From positions 1-64,000 of the forward strand of contig CAMYMR010000001.1 of NCBI GenBank assembly GCA_947259285.1: a stretch of 64,000 bases of DNA, written 5' to 3'. Shown in pieces: positions 36,746-46,359 of the stretch. Source of the stretch: an uncultured Woeseiaceae bacterium. GTDB lineage: Bacteria; Pseudomonadota; Gammaproteobacteria; Steroidobacterales; Woeseiaceae. The position numbers and the translations under genes were made by a program. Below the pieces are notes generated by a model, which saw nothing but the letters and a program-made list of their open reading frames with translations, was not told the DNA's origin and ran no database searches. Numbering within the stretch: position 1 is the stretch's first letter; each line of letters opens with the position of its first letter.

Positions 36746-38059
36746 ATGTCGGAGACGTCAAGAAAATTTCTGATCGGCATGCTGTTGTTCCTTGCGGCCG
36801 GGGCGGGCGTCGGCTGGTTGTACGGTCATCTGGACTGGGGGTTATTGGCCGCGACGCTGGTTGCACTGCTGTGGCAGGTTCGAAACCTGCTGAACTTCGA
36901 ACGAGCGCTTCGTACAGGTGACTTCGAGACCTTTCGGTATGGCGAAGGTATCTGGGAGCAGCTTTTCTCGCGATTTCGTTTCGAACGTGAGCGCGGGTCA
37001 CGGCACAAAAAGAATCATCGGGTCCTGCTGCGTGAAGTACGCAAATCAACCAATGCGATGCCCGACGGCGCGGTAATCCTGGACGTCAACAACGAGATTA
37101 TTACCTGCAATCGTGCGGCCAAGCGGCTTGCCGGGCTGAAGCGCAAAAAAGATCGTGGCCAACGTGTCGACAATATATTGAGAGATCCGGGGCTGACGGA
37201 ACTATTACATTCAGGCGACCACAAGGCGACGGTGGAGATGATGTCCCCGGTCAATGACGGGGACTGGTTGAATTGTCGAGTCGTGCCGTACGGCGCCGAC
37301 CAGAAACTGCTGTTGTTGCAGGACATCACGGAGCGCATGCGTCTCAGTAAGATGCGACGAGATTTCGTCGCGAATGCCTCACACGAGTTACGCTCGCCGC
37401 TGACGGTGATCAGCGGTTACCTCGACGGACTTGCCGATGACGAGAATATACCGCCGGCGTGGAAAAAGCCTGTAGCCCAGATGCGGCGACAAGCGGCTCG
37501 TATGCGCCAGATCTTGAGCGAACTGCTCGAATTGTCTCGGCTCGAGGGCGCAGGCCCTGCGAAATCGGACCAGCCTGTGGACGTGCGTGGCCTCATCGAG
37601 GGAACGGTCGAGGCGCTCGGTGGGCACGCCAATACCGCGCGTATGAACATCGAGGCCGAGTCCACCGCCAAGCTGCAGGGTAACAGTGCCGAGATCGAGA
37701 CCGTTATTGTCAATTTGTTATCCAATGCAATTCGCTACACGCCGCCGGACGGGGAAATCACCGTGAGCTGGCGGTCGGGTTCCGAAGGCGCGGACCTGAC
37801 CGTCGCGGATACCGGCGAAGGCATCGACCCGGAATACATCCCGCGCTTGACGGAGCGATTCTTCCGTGTCGACAAGAGTCGCAGCCGCGACGAAGGCAGC
37901 ATAGGTCTCGGCCTCGCCATCGTGAAGCACATTCTCGCGCGCCACGACGCCGAGCTGATCGTTACCAGCGAAACAGGCGTGGGCAGTGTATTCCGCTGTC
38001 ACTTCTCGCCGGATCGTGTCGTGATCGAGCCACCGGTGCCGCTCGCGGGCGACGGTTGA
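36746..38059 (+). CDS. phoR: Phosphate regulon sensor histidine kinase PhoR
   Basis: H-box FVANASHELRSPLTVISGYLDGL, N-box, G-boxes; adjacent to phoB. Confidence 0.94.
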   Translation: MSETSRKFLIGMLLFLAAGAGVGWLYGHLDWGLLAATLVALLWQVRNLLNFERALRTGDFETFRYGEGIWEQLFSRFRFERERGSRHKKNHRVLLREVRKSTNAMPDGAVILDVNNEIITCNRAAKRLAGLKRKKDRGQRVDNILRDPGLTELLHSGDHKATVEMMSPVNDGDWLNCRVVPYGADQKLLLLQDITERMRLSKMRRDFVANASHELRSPLTVISGYLDGLADDENIPPAWKKPVAQMRRQAARMRQILSELLELSRLEGAGPAKSDQPVDVRGLIEGTVEALGGHANTARMNIEAESTAKLQGNSAEIETVIVNLLSNAIRYTPPDGEITVSWRSGSEGADLTVADTGEGIDPEYIPRLTERFFRVDKSRSRDEGSIGLGLAIVKHILARHDAELIVTSETGVGSVFRCHFSPDRVVIEPPVPLAGDG

Positions 38060-38095
38060 AGCGCCGGACGTCAGTATTAAGACAGGATTACGATC

Positions 38096-38114
38096 CTGTA
38101 ACAATTCTGTAAAG
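38096..38114 (+). promoter_or_regulatory. Pho box upstream of porin gene
   Basis: CTGTAACAATTCTGTAAAG: direct CTGTAA repeat at 11-nt period. Confidence 0.7.
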
Positions 38115-38235
38115 AATCCACGTCAGAATCCCGCTCGTGCGACCGGATTCAATCTCGCCGGTTGTTCGCCAACCGGTGAGTACGCCGTTCAGTGACTGGC
38201 GTACCCGGTACCTCATCATAAACCCGGAGCACCCG

Positions 38236-39537
38236 ATGAAATACTTCCTTTTCCTGCTGCTGGCCGCCAATGTCATCGCTATGCCAACGGCATCTGCCGC
38301 CGTCAGTGATGCCGAAATTGCCCAGCTGCGGGAGCAACTCGCCGCACTGTCGCATCGTCTGGAACAACTTGCCCAGGAGAACGCAGAGCTCAGGAACGCC
38401 CAGGATAGTGCGGCGACTGCGATTGCCGACATTCAAACGGACGTTCACCAGGCCAAGGAAGCGGGAAGCCCCGCAGCTACGGAATCCTGGTCCGACAGGA
38501 TAAGCCTCGATGGCGACTTCCGATACCGATACGAAAATATCGATCCGGAAGGCAGTGCAACCCGTGAACGCAACCGAATTCGCGCGCGAGCCAATATAAA
38601 GGCGAGCCTGGCGGACGACGTCAAGGTCGGCTTCGGTCTTGCAACAGGCGGCGACGATCCGGTATCGACGAACCAGACGCTCGGCAGCGGCGGTTCGTCC
38701 AAGGGCGTGGTGCTGAACCTCGCGTATGTCGATTGGAAGGCTGCCGACGGTCTGCACGTCCTTGGCGGCAAGTTCAAGAACCCTCTGGCGCGGGTCGGCA
38801 AACAGGCGTTGATGTGGGACGGCGACTGGACGCCGGAGGGTGTCGCGCTGACTTACAAGAACGATCTTTTTTTCGCGAACGCGATAGGTACCTTCCTTGA
38901 GAGCGACACCAGGCGGAGTAACGACAATTTCAGTTGGGGTGCTCAATTCGGTGCGGCCGGTGAGATCGGCGGCGCGAAGGTCAAAGGTGGTATCGGCTAT
39001 TTCTCGATCAAAACCCAGGGTGACGGCACGACTTTTGGCGATCCAGGCGATCCCGGCGACTATTTCGGCAATACGGCTGTCGAAAGTGGCGGCCTTGCCT
39101 GCGGCACCACGCCGGGCGCGAGCTGCGTGTATCTCTACGACTACCTGCTGACAGAGGTCTTTGCCGAAGCGGCCTTCAACGTAGGCGAATGGCCGGCACT
39201 CGTCTTTGTTGACTACGTCAAGAACAGCGATCCGTCCGATAACGACACGGCCTGGACGGCCGGCGCCAAATTCGGCCAGAGCAAGGACCGGGGACAGATG
39301 CAGTTCTCGTACTACTATGCCGACAAGGAAGCCGATTCCGTATTCGGGCTGCTGACGGACTCGGACTTTGGTGGTGGCGGCACCGATAACAAAGGTCATT
39401 TTCTTCAGCTGAACGTCGGCGTCAACAAGACCTGGACCATCGGTGCGCAATACTTCATCAACGAGACTGATCTCGCGTCGGGCAGCAAGAGCGATTACAA
39501 CCGACTGATGATCGATACCCAGTGGAAATGGAAGTAG
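38236..39537 (+). CDS. Putative outer-membrane porin
   Basis: Signal peptide MKYFLFLLLAANVIAMPTASA, coiled-coil N-terminus, beta-barrel-type sequence; adjacent Pho box and pho genes. Confidence 0.8.
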   Translation: MKYFLFLLLAANVIAMPTASAAVSDAEIAQLREQLAALSHRLEQLAQENAELRNAQDSAATAIADIQTDVHQAKEAGSPAATESWSDRISLDGDFRYRYENIDPEGSATRERNRIRARANIKASLADDVKVGFGLATGGDDPVSTNQTLGSGGSSKGVVLNLAYVDWKAADGLHVLGGKFKNPLARVGKQALMWDGDWTPEGVALTYKNDLFFANAIGTFLESDTRRSNDNFSWGAQFGAAGEIGGAKVKGGIGYFSIKTQGDGTTFGDPGDPGDYFGNTAVESGGLACGTTPGASCVYLYDYLLTEVFAEAAFNVGEWPALVFVDYVKNSDPSDNDTAWTAGAKFGQSKDRGQMQFSYYYADKEADSVFGLLTDSDFGGGGTDNKGHFLQLNVGVNKTWTIGAQYFINETDLASGSKSDYNRLMIDTQWKWK

Positions 39538-39609
39538 TGGAGCCTTGACGCAGAGTCGAGAATCGAGTGAATATAGCACTCACATTTTGAGGGCAAATCG
39601 TGAGACTTT

Positions 39610-40323
39610 ATGGATATCGCTGACTTGAACGAGCACATATCGAGACGCTACAACCAGGATATCGAGGACCTTCGCGGCAGCGTTCTGTCGATGGGCGGAC
39701 TCGTCGAGTCCCAGTTATCACAGGCGGTCGCGGCGATAGTGACCGGCGACAGCGAACTAGGCCTGCAAGTGGCCAGAGACGACTACAAGGTCAACAATCT
39801 CGAGGTCAACATCGACGAGGAATGTGGGAGGATTATCGCGACGCGTGCGCCTGCGGCGAGCGACCTTCGGCTCATCGTCGCTATCATCAAGACGATCACG
39901 GATCTGGAACGTATCGGTGATGAAGCTGAGAAGATCGGTTTCCTGGCGTCAAAGCTGGCAGCCATGGACAGGCCGTCCGACTCCTATCGGGAGATCAAGA
40001 CGCTGGGCAACCATGTCGCCCATATGCTTCGCGATGCGATGAATGCGTTCGCCCGTCTCGATGTCGATGCGGCCCTTGAAACCGTGAAACAGGATGAGCT
40101 CGTCGATGAAGAATACGAGGTCATCGTGCGCCAGTGCATAACGTTCATGATGGAGGATCCCCGCTCTATCAAACGTGTCATGAACGTCACCTGGGCAGCG
40201 CGCGCACTCGAGCGTATCGGTGATCACGCCAAGAACATCTGTGAATACGTCATCTATATGGTGCAGGGCCGCGACGTGCGTCATACTCTGCAGTCAGAGC
40301 ATCCGGATACAGCGCCAGACTGA
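39610..40323 (+). CDS. phoU: Phosphate transport system regulator PhoU
   Basis: PhoU sequence pattern (tandem helical repeats, DLERIGDEAEKI and ALERIGDHAKNICEYVIYM). Confidence 0.96.
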   Translation: MDIADLNEHISRRYNQDIEDLRGSVLSMGGLVESQLSQAVAAIVTGDSELGLQVARDDYKVNNLEVNIDEECGRIIATRAPAASDLRLIVAIIKTITDLERIGDEAEKIGFLASKLAAMDRPSDSYREIKTLGNHVAHMLRDAMNAFARLDVDAALETVKQDELVDEEYEVIVRQCITFMMEDPRSIKRVMNVTWAARALERIGDHAKNICEYVIYMVQGRDVRHTLQSEHPDTAPD

Positions 40324-40329
40324 GCATCG

Positions 40330-40821
40330 ATGACAGTACCCTCGAAGCGCCTGCTCAACCTAGCGGGCTTCCTCGCATGCATGGCCATGATGGGCTTCGC
40401 GCTTTATGCGCAGTACGTGTTACTGCTCGATCCTTGCCCCTTGTGCGTTTTTCAGCGCATTGCGACGATCCTGCTCGGGCTCGTTTTTCTCGTCGCCGGC
40501 CTGCACGATCCGGGCAAGGTGGGTGGTCGGCTGTATGCGTTGCTCGTCGTTGTCGCCGCGGGATTCGGCGTCGGTGTGGCCAGCTGGCACGTTCATTTGC
40601 AGAACCTGCCGGCTGACAAAGTGCCCTCGTGCGGTCCCGGCTTCGAGTACATCATGGATAACTTTGCGCTGTTCGATGCGTTGGGCCTGATCTTTCAGGG
40701 TTCCGGCGAGTGCGCCGAGGTGGTATGGCGGCTAATGAGTCTGTCGATGCCGACCTGGGTCATCATCGGGCTCGGCGGGCTCGGCGTCGCCGGCATTTGG
40801 AACAACCTCCGGGCGTCCTAA
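40330..40821 (+). CDS. dsbB: Disulfide bond formation protein DsbB
   Basis: DPCPLCVFQR CxxC motif, second Cys pair region, four TM. Confidence 0.93.
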   Translation: MTVPSKRLLNLAGFLACMAMMGFALYAQYVLLLDPCPLCVFQRIATILLGLVFLVAGLHDPGKVGGRLYALLVVVAAGFGVGVASWHVHLQNLPADKVPSCGPGFEYIMDNFALFDALGLIFQGSGECAEVVWRLMSLSMPTWVIIGLGGLGVAGIWNNLRAS

Positions 40822-40870
40822 CCTTCCACCTCCCACCATTCGGAAGATCCGGTGGGCCTGAAGTCCTCGG

Positions 40871-40944
40871 GCGCGTGGCATGCTTTGTCGGCGGACTGTC
40901 TCGCTGCGCTCGCCTGATGTCTCGCCAACAAACATCCCACGTGC
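40871..40944. repeat. Imperfect palindromic element 1 (convergent dsbB/dapE intergenic)
   Basis: Arms GCGCGTGGCATGCTTTGTCGGCG (40871-40893) and CGCCAACAAACATCCCACGTGC (40923-40944), inverted with few mismatches. Confidence 0.6.
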
Positions 40945-40990
40945 CCTAGCGCTGTCGCCTGCTTGCCCCGGACAGCACGACGCGGATGAT

Positions 40991-41071
40991 GGCGGCGAGC
41001 ATGGGGATGTTTCACAAAGCGAGTTTGCGAAGCACTGTCCGAGCGACTGAGATATCCCCATGATCGCCGCC
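40991..41071. repeat. Palindromic element 2 (convergent dsbB/dapE intergenic)
   Basis: Arms GGCGGCGAGCATGGGGAT (40991-41008) and ATCCCCATGATCGCCGCC (41054-41071), 17 of 18 complementary. Confidence 0.75.
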
Positions 41072-41117
41072 GCTGCACGAGAAAGGATGGAAAGTGCTGG
41101 TGGGGTTTGGTGCAGGG

Positions 41118-42260
41118 CTACAGAAGCATCAACTCCATGATGCGACGGTACATTTTCGTCAATGTTATGACGTCCTCAACGTTTACGTGTTCATCGACCT
41201 TGTGAATCGACGCGTTGACAGGTCCGAGCTCGACGACATCCGCGCCCGCGGGCGATATGAAACGGCCGTCCGAGGTGCCGCCGCCCGTCGACAATTCCGG
41301 TGGATTTCCGGTGTGCTCGTTAACCGCATTTGATACAGCATTGATCAGGTCACCCGGTTCCGTCAGAAACGGCTCGCCCGACAGGTGCCAGTTGAGTTCA
41401 TAGACAATGTCATGTGCATCGAAGACGCTTTCGACCTTCTCCCGCAACGACTCGTGCGTCCACTCAGTTGAATAACGGAAGTTAAAGCGGGCGCTCAACT
41501 CCGCCGGGGTAACGTTCGGCGCTCCGACACCCGCCCTGATATCGACGACCTGGAAGCTGGTGGGCGGGAAATGCTGGTTACCCTCGTCCCATTGGATACC
41601 GTGCAGTTCGGCCAGGATGGGCGCAAACCGCCGGATCGGGTTGTCCGCGTGTTGCGGGAACGCCACGTGCCCCTGTACCCCGCGCACGGTCAACATGCCG
41701 CTTAGAGATCCACGACGGCCGATGCGCACCATATCGCCGATTCGGTGCTGACTGGAGGGCTCTCCGAGGACGCACCAGTCAATGCGCTCTCCGCGCTCGG
41801 TCAAGGCCTGCATCACCTTTAGCGTGCCGTCGCGCGCGCGGCCTTCCTCATCGCTGGTTATCAACAGCGCCAGACTGCCATTGTGGTCCGAATGTTCTGT
41901 AAGAAATGTCTCGAGAGCGACGATCATGGCGGCAAGTCCGCTTTTCATGTCCGCGGCGCCCCGCCCGTACAGGCGATCGCCGACGAAGGTCGGTTCGAAC
42001 GGCCGACTGCTCCATTGGTTTTCGTCGCCGGGCGGAACGACATCGGTGTGGCCCGCAAAACACAGTACAGGTGATGCGCTGCCGCGACGCGCCCAAAGGT
42101 TGGTAACATCGTTAAACCGCAATGTTTCACACGTGAATCCGATATTGCGCAGGCGCTCGGACAGCAGCGCCTGGCAGCCGGCGTCATCGGGTGTAATCGA
42201 CGGGCGCCGAATCAGGTCACACAGGAGTTCGACAACAGGCGCTTTTATCGCGTCATTCAT
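41118..42260 (-). CDS. dapE: Succinyl-diaminopimelate desuccinylase
   Basis: M20 peptidase motifs (FAGHTDVVPPGD), DapE-like throughout. Confidence 0.95.
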   Translation of the reverse strand: MNDAIKAPVVELLCDLIRRPSITPDDAGCQALLSERLRNIGFTCETLRFNDVTNLWARRGSASPVLCFAGHTDVVPPGDENQWSSRPFEPTFVGDRLYGRGAADMKSGLAAMIVALETFLTEHSDHNGSLALLITSDEEGRARDGTLKVMQALTERGERIDWCVLGEPSSQHRIGDMVRIGRRGSLSGMLTVRGVQGHVAFPQHADNPIRRFAPILAELHGIQWDEGNQHFPPTSFQVVDIRAGVGAPNVTPAELSARFNFRYSTEWTHESLREKVESVFDAHDIVYELNWHLSGEPFLTEPGDLINAVSNAVNEHTGNPPELSTGGGTSDGRFISPAGADVVELGPVNASIHKVDEHVNVEDVITLTKMYRRIMELMLL

Positions 42261-42346
42261 GACTTAAGAATAAACCATAACTATATGAAAAATATATGGA
42301 ATAACAAAATTTTCACTTTTCAAGTAGCGCCGCTTTAGGCGTCCGA

Positions 42347-42368
42347 CTGCAACAATTCGGTAACAATT
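42347..42368 (+). promoter_or_regulatory. Pho box upstream of pstS
   Basis: CTGCAACAATTCGGTAACAATT: two half-sites at 11-nt period, in the pstS upstream region. Confidence 0.65.
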
Positions 42369-42415
42369 CAGGGCTAACATTTGCGCCAGTTCGTAAACCA
42401 TTCGGAGAACTCATC

Positions 42416-43564
42416 GTGAGCATCCAGAAGAAATCCATTGTCCTGCCACTGCTGGCGCTCGTAGCCCTTCAAGCCTGTGGCAAAGATGGCACCGACTCAA
42501 AGACTACTGCCGGCGACATGGCGCAGCCGGCCGCGGCCGAACAGTCTGAACCGAAAATGTCCGGAGGCGCGGTTGCTCAGTCCGGCCGAGATTACGTCTA
42601 TATTGTCGGATCGTCGACAGTCTATCCGTTCGCTACGGTTGTTGCCGAGCGATTTGGTCGCGGCAGCGAATTCAAAACGCCCAAGATTGAATCGACGGGT
42701 TCGGGCGGCGGCTTGAAGCTGTTTTGCGACGGAGTCGGTGTCGACCATCCTGACGTGACCAACTCGTCGAGAGCCATCAAGCAGTCCGAAGTCGACACTT
42801 GCGCCGAGAACGGCGTTACGGAGATCGTGGAAGTCAAGATAGGCTACGATGGCATCGTTCTGGCAAATGCGCTCGCCGCTGACTCTGTCGAACTCAGCCG
42901 CGCCGACATCTACCTGGCGCTGGCGAAGGAAGTTCCTGGCGAAGCAGAAGGCGAGTTGATCGAGAATCCGTTTGAAACCTGGTCAGACGTGAATCCCGCG
43001 CTGCCCGATTCCCAAATCGAGGTTCTGGGCCCCCCGCCGACGTCCGGAACGCGGGATGCTTTCGTCGAACTGGCGATGGAAGGCGGTTGTAAGTCCGTCG
43101 ATTGGATCGCCGCGCTTAAGAAGACCGACAAGAATCGTTACAAGGCTATTTGCCACACGATTCGCGAGGACGGCGCTTTCGTCGAAGCTGGCGAGAACGA
43201 CAACCTGATTGTGCAGAAGCTGGAAGCCAATCCGAACGCGTTCGGTATTTTCGGATTCAGTTTCCTCGACCAGAATAAAGAGAAGGTGAAAGGTGCGCTG
43301 GTTGACGGCGTGGCGCCGACTTTCGATGCGATCGCCGCAGGCGACTACCCGGTCTCCCGGCCCCTGTTCTTCTATGTGAAGAAGGCGCACGTGGATGTCA
43401 TACCCGGTCTGCGCGGTTACCTACGTGAGTTCACGAGCGAACGAACCTGGGGCGAGGAAGGCTACCTTTCCGAGCGTGGCCTGATTCCGATGCCGGATAA
43501 GGAGCGCAGAGAAGTGGCTGCCGCCGTGCGTGACCTTACGCCACTGTCGATGGTGATCGAGTAA
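42416..43564 (+). CDS. pstS: Phosphate ABC transporter substrate-binding protein PstS
   Basis: Lipoprotein-type signal (LLALVALQACG); GSSTVYPFATVVAERF motif; followed by pstC-A-B. Confidence 0.93.
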   Translation: MSIQKKSIVLPLLALVALQACGKDGTDSKTTAGDMAQPAAAEQSEPKMSGGAVAQSGRDYVYIVGSSTVYPFATVVAERFGRGSEFKTPKIESTGSGGGLKLFCDGVGVDHPDVTNSSRAIKQSEVDTCAENGVTEIVEVKIGYDGIVLANALAADSVELSRADIYLALAKEVPGEAEGELIENPFETWSDVNPALPDSQIEVLGPPPTSGTRDAFVELAMEGGCKSVDWIAALKKTDKNRYKAICHTIREDGAFVEAGENDNLIVQKLEANPNAFGIFGFSFLDQNKEKVKGALVDGVAPTFDAIAAGDYPVSRPLFFYVKKAHVDVIPGLRGYLREFTSERTWGEEGYLSERGLIPMPDKERREVAAAVRDLTPLSMVIE

Positions 43565-43586
43565 TCCTGCCATAATCGAGACAGAC

Positions 43587-43611
43587 GCGGCGACCCTATA
43601 GGGGTCGCCGC
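43587..43611 (+). terminator. Stable hairpin between pstS and pstC (attenuator or RNA-processing/stabilising element)
   Basis: GCGGCGACCC-TATAG-GGGTCGCCGC, perfect 10-bp stem; no strong U-tract follows. Confidence 0.6.
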
Positions 43612-43651
43612 GGTCATTTGAGATGCGGTTGCGCTGCGATAGAAGAACCTT

Positions 43652-45040
43652 ATGCAAAGCACGACACTGATCCTGTTGCTTACCTTCATGGCGGTAGCGG
43701 CGTTCTACTTCGGGCGCAGGCGCTCGCTCGCGACGGTCGGCGGGCCGGGCCACAGGATGGATTTGCATTCCTTGCCGGGCTATTACGGTTACTACGTTGC
43801 CATCTGGTGTGCGCTGCCGGCTTTGTTGCTGCTCTCCGCCTGGTTATTCATGGAACCGAGACTGGTGGTAGCGCTGGTCGTGCAGGGGCTTCCGGAGTCG
43901 TATGCATCATTGGCGTCCGGCGAGCTGGATCTGCTGGTTAACAACATTCAGAATCTCGCGTCCGGAGACGTTGTCAGTATTGAAGTCGATCCCGAACTGC
44001 AGGCGGCGGCAGCGATGTTCAACGACTACATCGGAAAGAGCCGCCAGATGCTGGCAGGACTCGCGCTGGGCGTTGCGGTCCTTGGGGGCGCGCTGGCATG
44101 GCGCCGGATTCAACCGGACCTGCGCGCGCGTAACCGCGTAGAGAAAGTTATCCGCTTGCTGTTGATTGCTGCTTCGAGTATCGCGATCTTCACGACCATC
44201 GGTATCGTTTTATCGGTGCTCTTCGAGGCGATACTGTTCTTTCGCAAGGTACCCGTATCGGAGTTCCTGTTCGGCCTGACCTGGAGCCCGCAGACTGCCA
44301 TACGGGCGGACCAGGTCGGTTCCTCAGGCAGTTTCGGCGCGGTCCCGCTTTTCACCGGTACGTTGCTCATTACTGCGATCGCAATGTTCGTTGCGGTGCC
44401 GGTTGGTCTGATGACCGCCATTTACCTGGCCGAGTATTCATCATCTCGGGTGCGCGGAATTGCCAAGCCACTGCTGGAAGTGCTGGCCGGTATTCCGACA
44501 GTCGTATATGGCTTCTTCGCCGCATTGACAGTTGCACCGTGGATTCGGCAGTTCGGTGAATCGGTGGGGCTCGCGGTTGCATCCGAGAGCGCATTAGCCG
44601 CCGGTGTGGTCATGGGCATCATGATTATTCCGCTTGTTTCCTCGTTGTCCGACGATGCGATCAACGCGGTGCCCGCCGCAATGCGCGACGGTGCACTGGG
44701 CCTCGGTTCGACACGTTCGGAGACGATGAAAAAGGTCATCCTGCCCGCGGCTCTGCCCGGAATCGTCGGCGGCATTCTGCTGGCGGTCTCGCGCGCGATC
44801 GGCGAAACGATGATCGTGGTCATGGCCGCTGGTTTATCGGCGAATCTGACGGCCAACCCTTTCGAAGCGGTCACTACCGTGACCGTGCAGATTGTGACGC
44901 TGCTGGTTGGCGACCAGGAATTCGACAGTGCCAAAACGCTGGCCGCATTCGCCCTTGGATTGATGCTGTTCGTCGTTACCTTGTGCCTGAACGTCATTGG
45001 CCTGAGCGTCGTTCGCAAGTATCGCGAGCAGTATGAATAG
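43652..45040 (+). CDS. pstC: Phosphate ABC transporter permease PstC
   Basis: BPD permease signature (EALRDGAL-type: AAMRDGALGLGSTRSETMKKVILPAALPGIVGG). Confidence 0.93.
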   Translation: MQSTTLILLLTFMAVAAFYFGRRRSLATVGGPGHRMDLHSLPGYYGYYVAIWCALPALLLLSAWLFMEPRLVVALVVQGLPESYASLASGELDLLVNNIQNLASGDVVSIEVDPELQAAAAMFNDYIGKSRQMLAGLALGVAVLGGALAWRRIQPDLRARNRVEKVIRLLLIAASSIAIFTTIGIVLSVLFEAILFFRKVPVSEFLFGLTWSPQTAIRADQVGSSGSFGAVPLFTGTLLITAIAMFVAVPVGLMTAIYLAEYSSSRVRGIAKPLLEVLAGIPTVVYGFFAALTVAPWIRQFGESVGLAVASESALAAGVVMGIMIIPLVSSLSDDAINAVPAAMRDGALGLGSTRSETMKKVILPAALPGIVGGILLAVSRAIGETMIVVMAAGLSANLTANPFEAVTTVTVQIVTLLVGDQEFDSAKTLAAFALGLMLFVVTLCLNVIGLSVVRKYREQYE

Positions 45041-45051
45041 CGGTGGCAGTC

Positions 45052-46329
45052 ATGGGAAATAAACTGACAACCAGCGAAATCGTTGCGGCCGGTCTCGCCA
45101 GGCGCCGACGCAAGGAGACGACGTTTCGCCTCCTAGGCATTCTTGCGACAGCGGTCGGTGTGCTATTTCTCGGTGTCTTCTTTGCAACCCTGATCGCCAA
45201 AGGCGCCAGTGCATTCAAGCAGACCTTCGTGCAACTCGAGATTACGCTGGATGCCGAGGTCATTGCGCCGGGTGGCGAAATAGATCTCGAGTACGCGGAT
45301 TTCGACGGCCTCGTGCGTACTGCGCTGCGATCAAGGTTTCCGGACGCCAAGAGCCGTGCTGATCGTCGTGAACTGTATCGCCTCATCAGTGTCGGTGCGG
45401 GTTACCAGCTGCGCGATCTCGTCGCGTCCAATCCGGACCTAATCGGCGCCAAACAGTCGCTGTGGGTGCCCGCGTCTTCGGATGTCGATATGCTCCTCAA
45501 GGGCAATATCGATGCGAGCGTCGAAGAAGCGCTGCGAACGATGTCCGATAAGCAGATCGCCTGGGTCGAATCGCTCGAAAATTCGGGTGAGATTCGCTCC
45601 GAATTCAACGACGCTTTATTCGGTAATGGCGACTCGCGAGACCCGGAGCTGGCAGGAATCAAGGGTGCTGTTATGGGATCCTTTTACATGCTGCTGGTCA
45701 CGATCGCTTTGTCGTTTCCGATCGGTGTGGCCGCCGCAATCTACCTGGAGGAATTTGCGCCGAAAAACCGCTGGTCGGACCTGATCGAGGTAAATATCAA
45801 TAATCTCGCCGCAGTGCCGTCCATAGTCTTCGGCTTGCTCGGACTGGCCGTTTTCATCAACTGGATGTCATTGCCGCGGTCAGCGCCTGTGGTAGGCGGC
45901 CTGGTGCTAACGCTTTTGACACTGCCAGTGATAATCATCGCGTCCCGGGCATCGATTCAGGCAGTTCCGCCGTCGATTCGCGAGGCCGCGTTGGGGCTTG
46001 GTGCCTCCAGCACCCAGGTCGTGTTTCATCACGTGCTGCCGCTGGCCATGCCCGGCATGCTGACGGGCGCGATTATCGGCATGAGTCGAGCACTCGGTGA
46101 GTCGGCTCCACTGCTTATGATCGGCATGGTCGCGTTTATTGTTGATGTGCCTGGCGGATTCACCGATCCTGCGACGGCATTGCCCGTGCAGATATATCTC
46201 TGGGCCGACAGTCCCGAGCGCGCATTTGCCGAGCGCACATCGGCGGCGATTATCGTGCTGCTGGGATTCCTGCTGCTGATGAACCTGGCTGCGGTAATCA
46301 TCAGAAAACGTATGGAGCGCAAATGGTAA
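45052..46329 (+). CDS. pstA: Phosphate ABC transporter permease PstA with long periplasmic insertion
   Basis: BPD permease signature (REAALGLGASSTQVVFHHVLPLAMPGMLTG); N-terminal ~150-aa insertion. Confidence 0.93.
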   Translation: MGNKLTTSEIVAAGLARRRRKETTFRLLGILATAVGVLFLGVFFATLIAKGASAFKQTFVQLEITLDAEVIAPGGEIDLEYADFDGLVRTALRSRFPDAKSRADRRELYRLISVGAGYQLRDLVASNPDLIGAKQSLWVPASSDVDMLLKGNIDASVEEALRTMSDKQIAWVESLENSGEIRSEFNDALFGNGDSRDPELAGIKGAVMGSFYMLLVTIALSFPIGVAAAIYLEEFAPKNRWSDLIEVNINNLAAVPSIVFGLLGLAVFINWMSLPRSAPVVGGLVLTLLTLPVIIIASRASIQAVPPSIREAALGLGASSTQVVFHHVLPLAMPGMLTGAIIGMSRALGESAPLLMIGMVAFIVDVPGGFTDPATALPVQIYLWADSPERAFAERTSAAIIVLLGFLLLMNLAAVIIRKRMERKW

Positions 46330-46359
46330 GCGCAGTATTTGAGCTGTGAGGAAGCCTGT

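Noticed and set aside
38149-39579. 476-aa ORF antisense to the porin gene
   Set aside because: Shadow ORF from codon bias on the opposite strand of a convincing porin CDS with signal peptide; translation has no recognisable domain.
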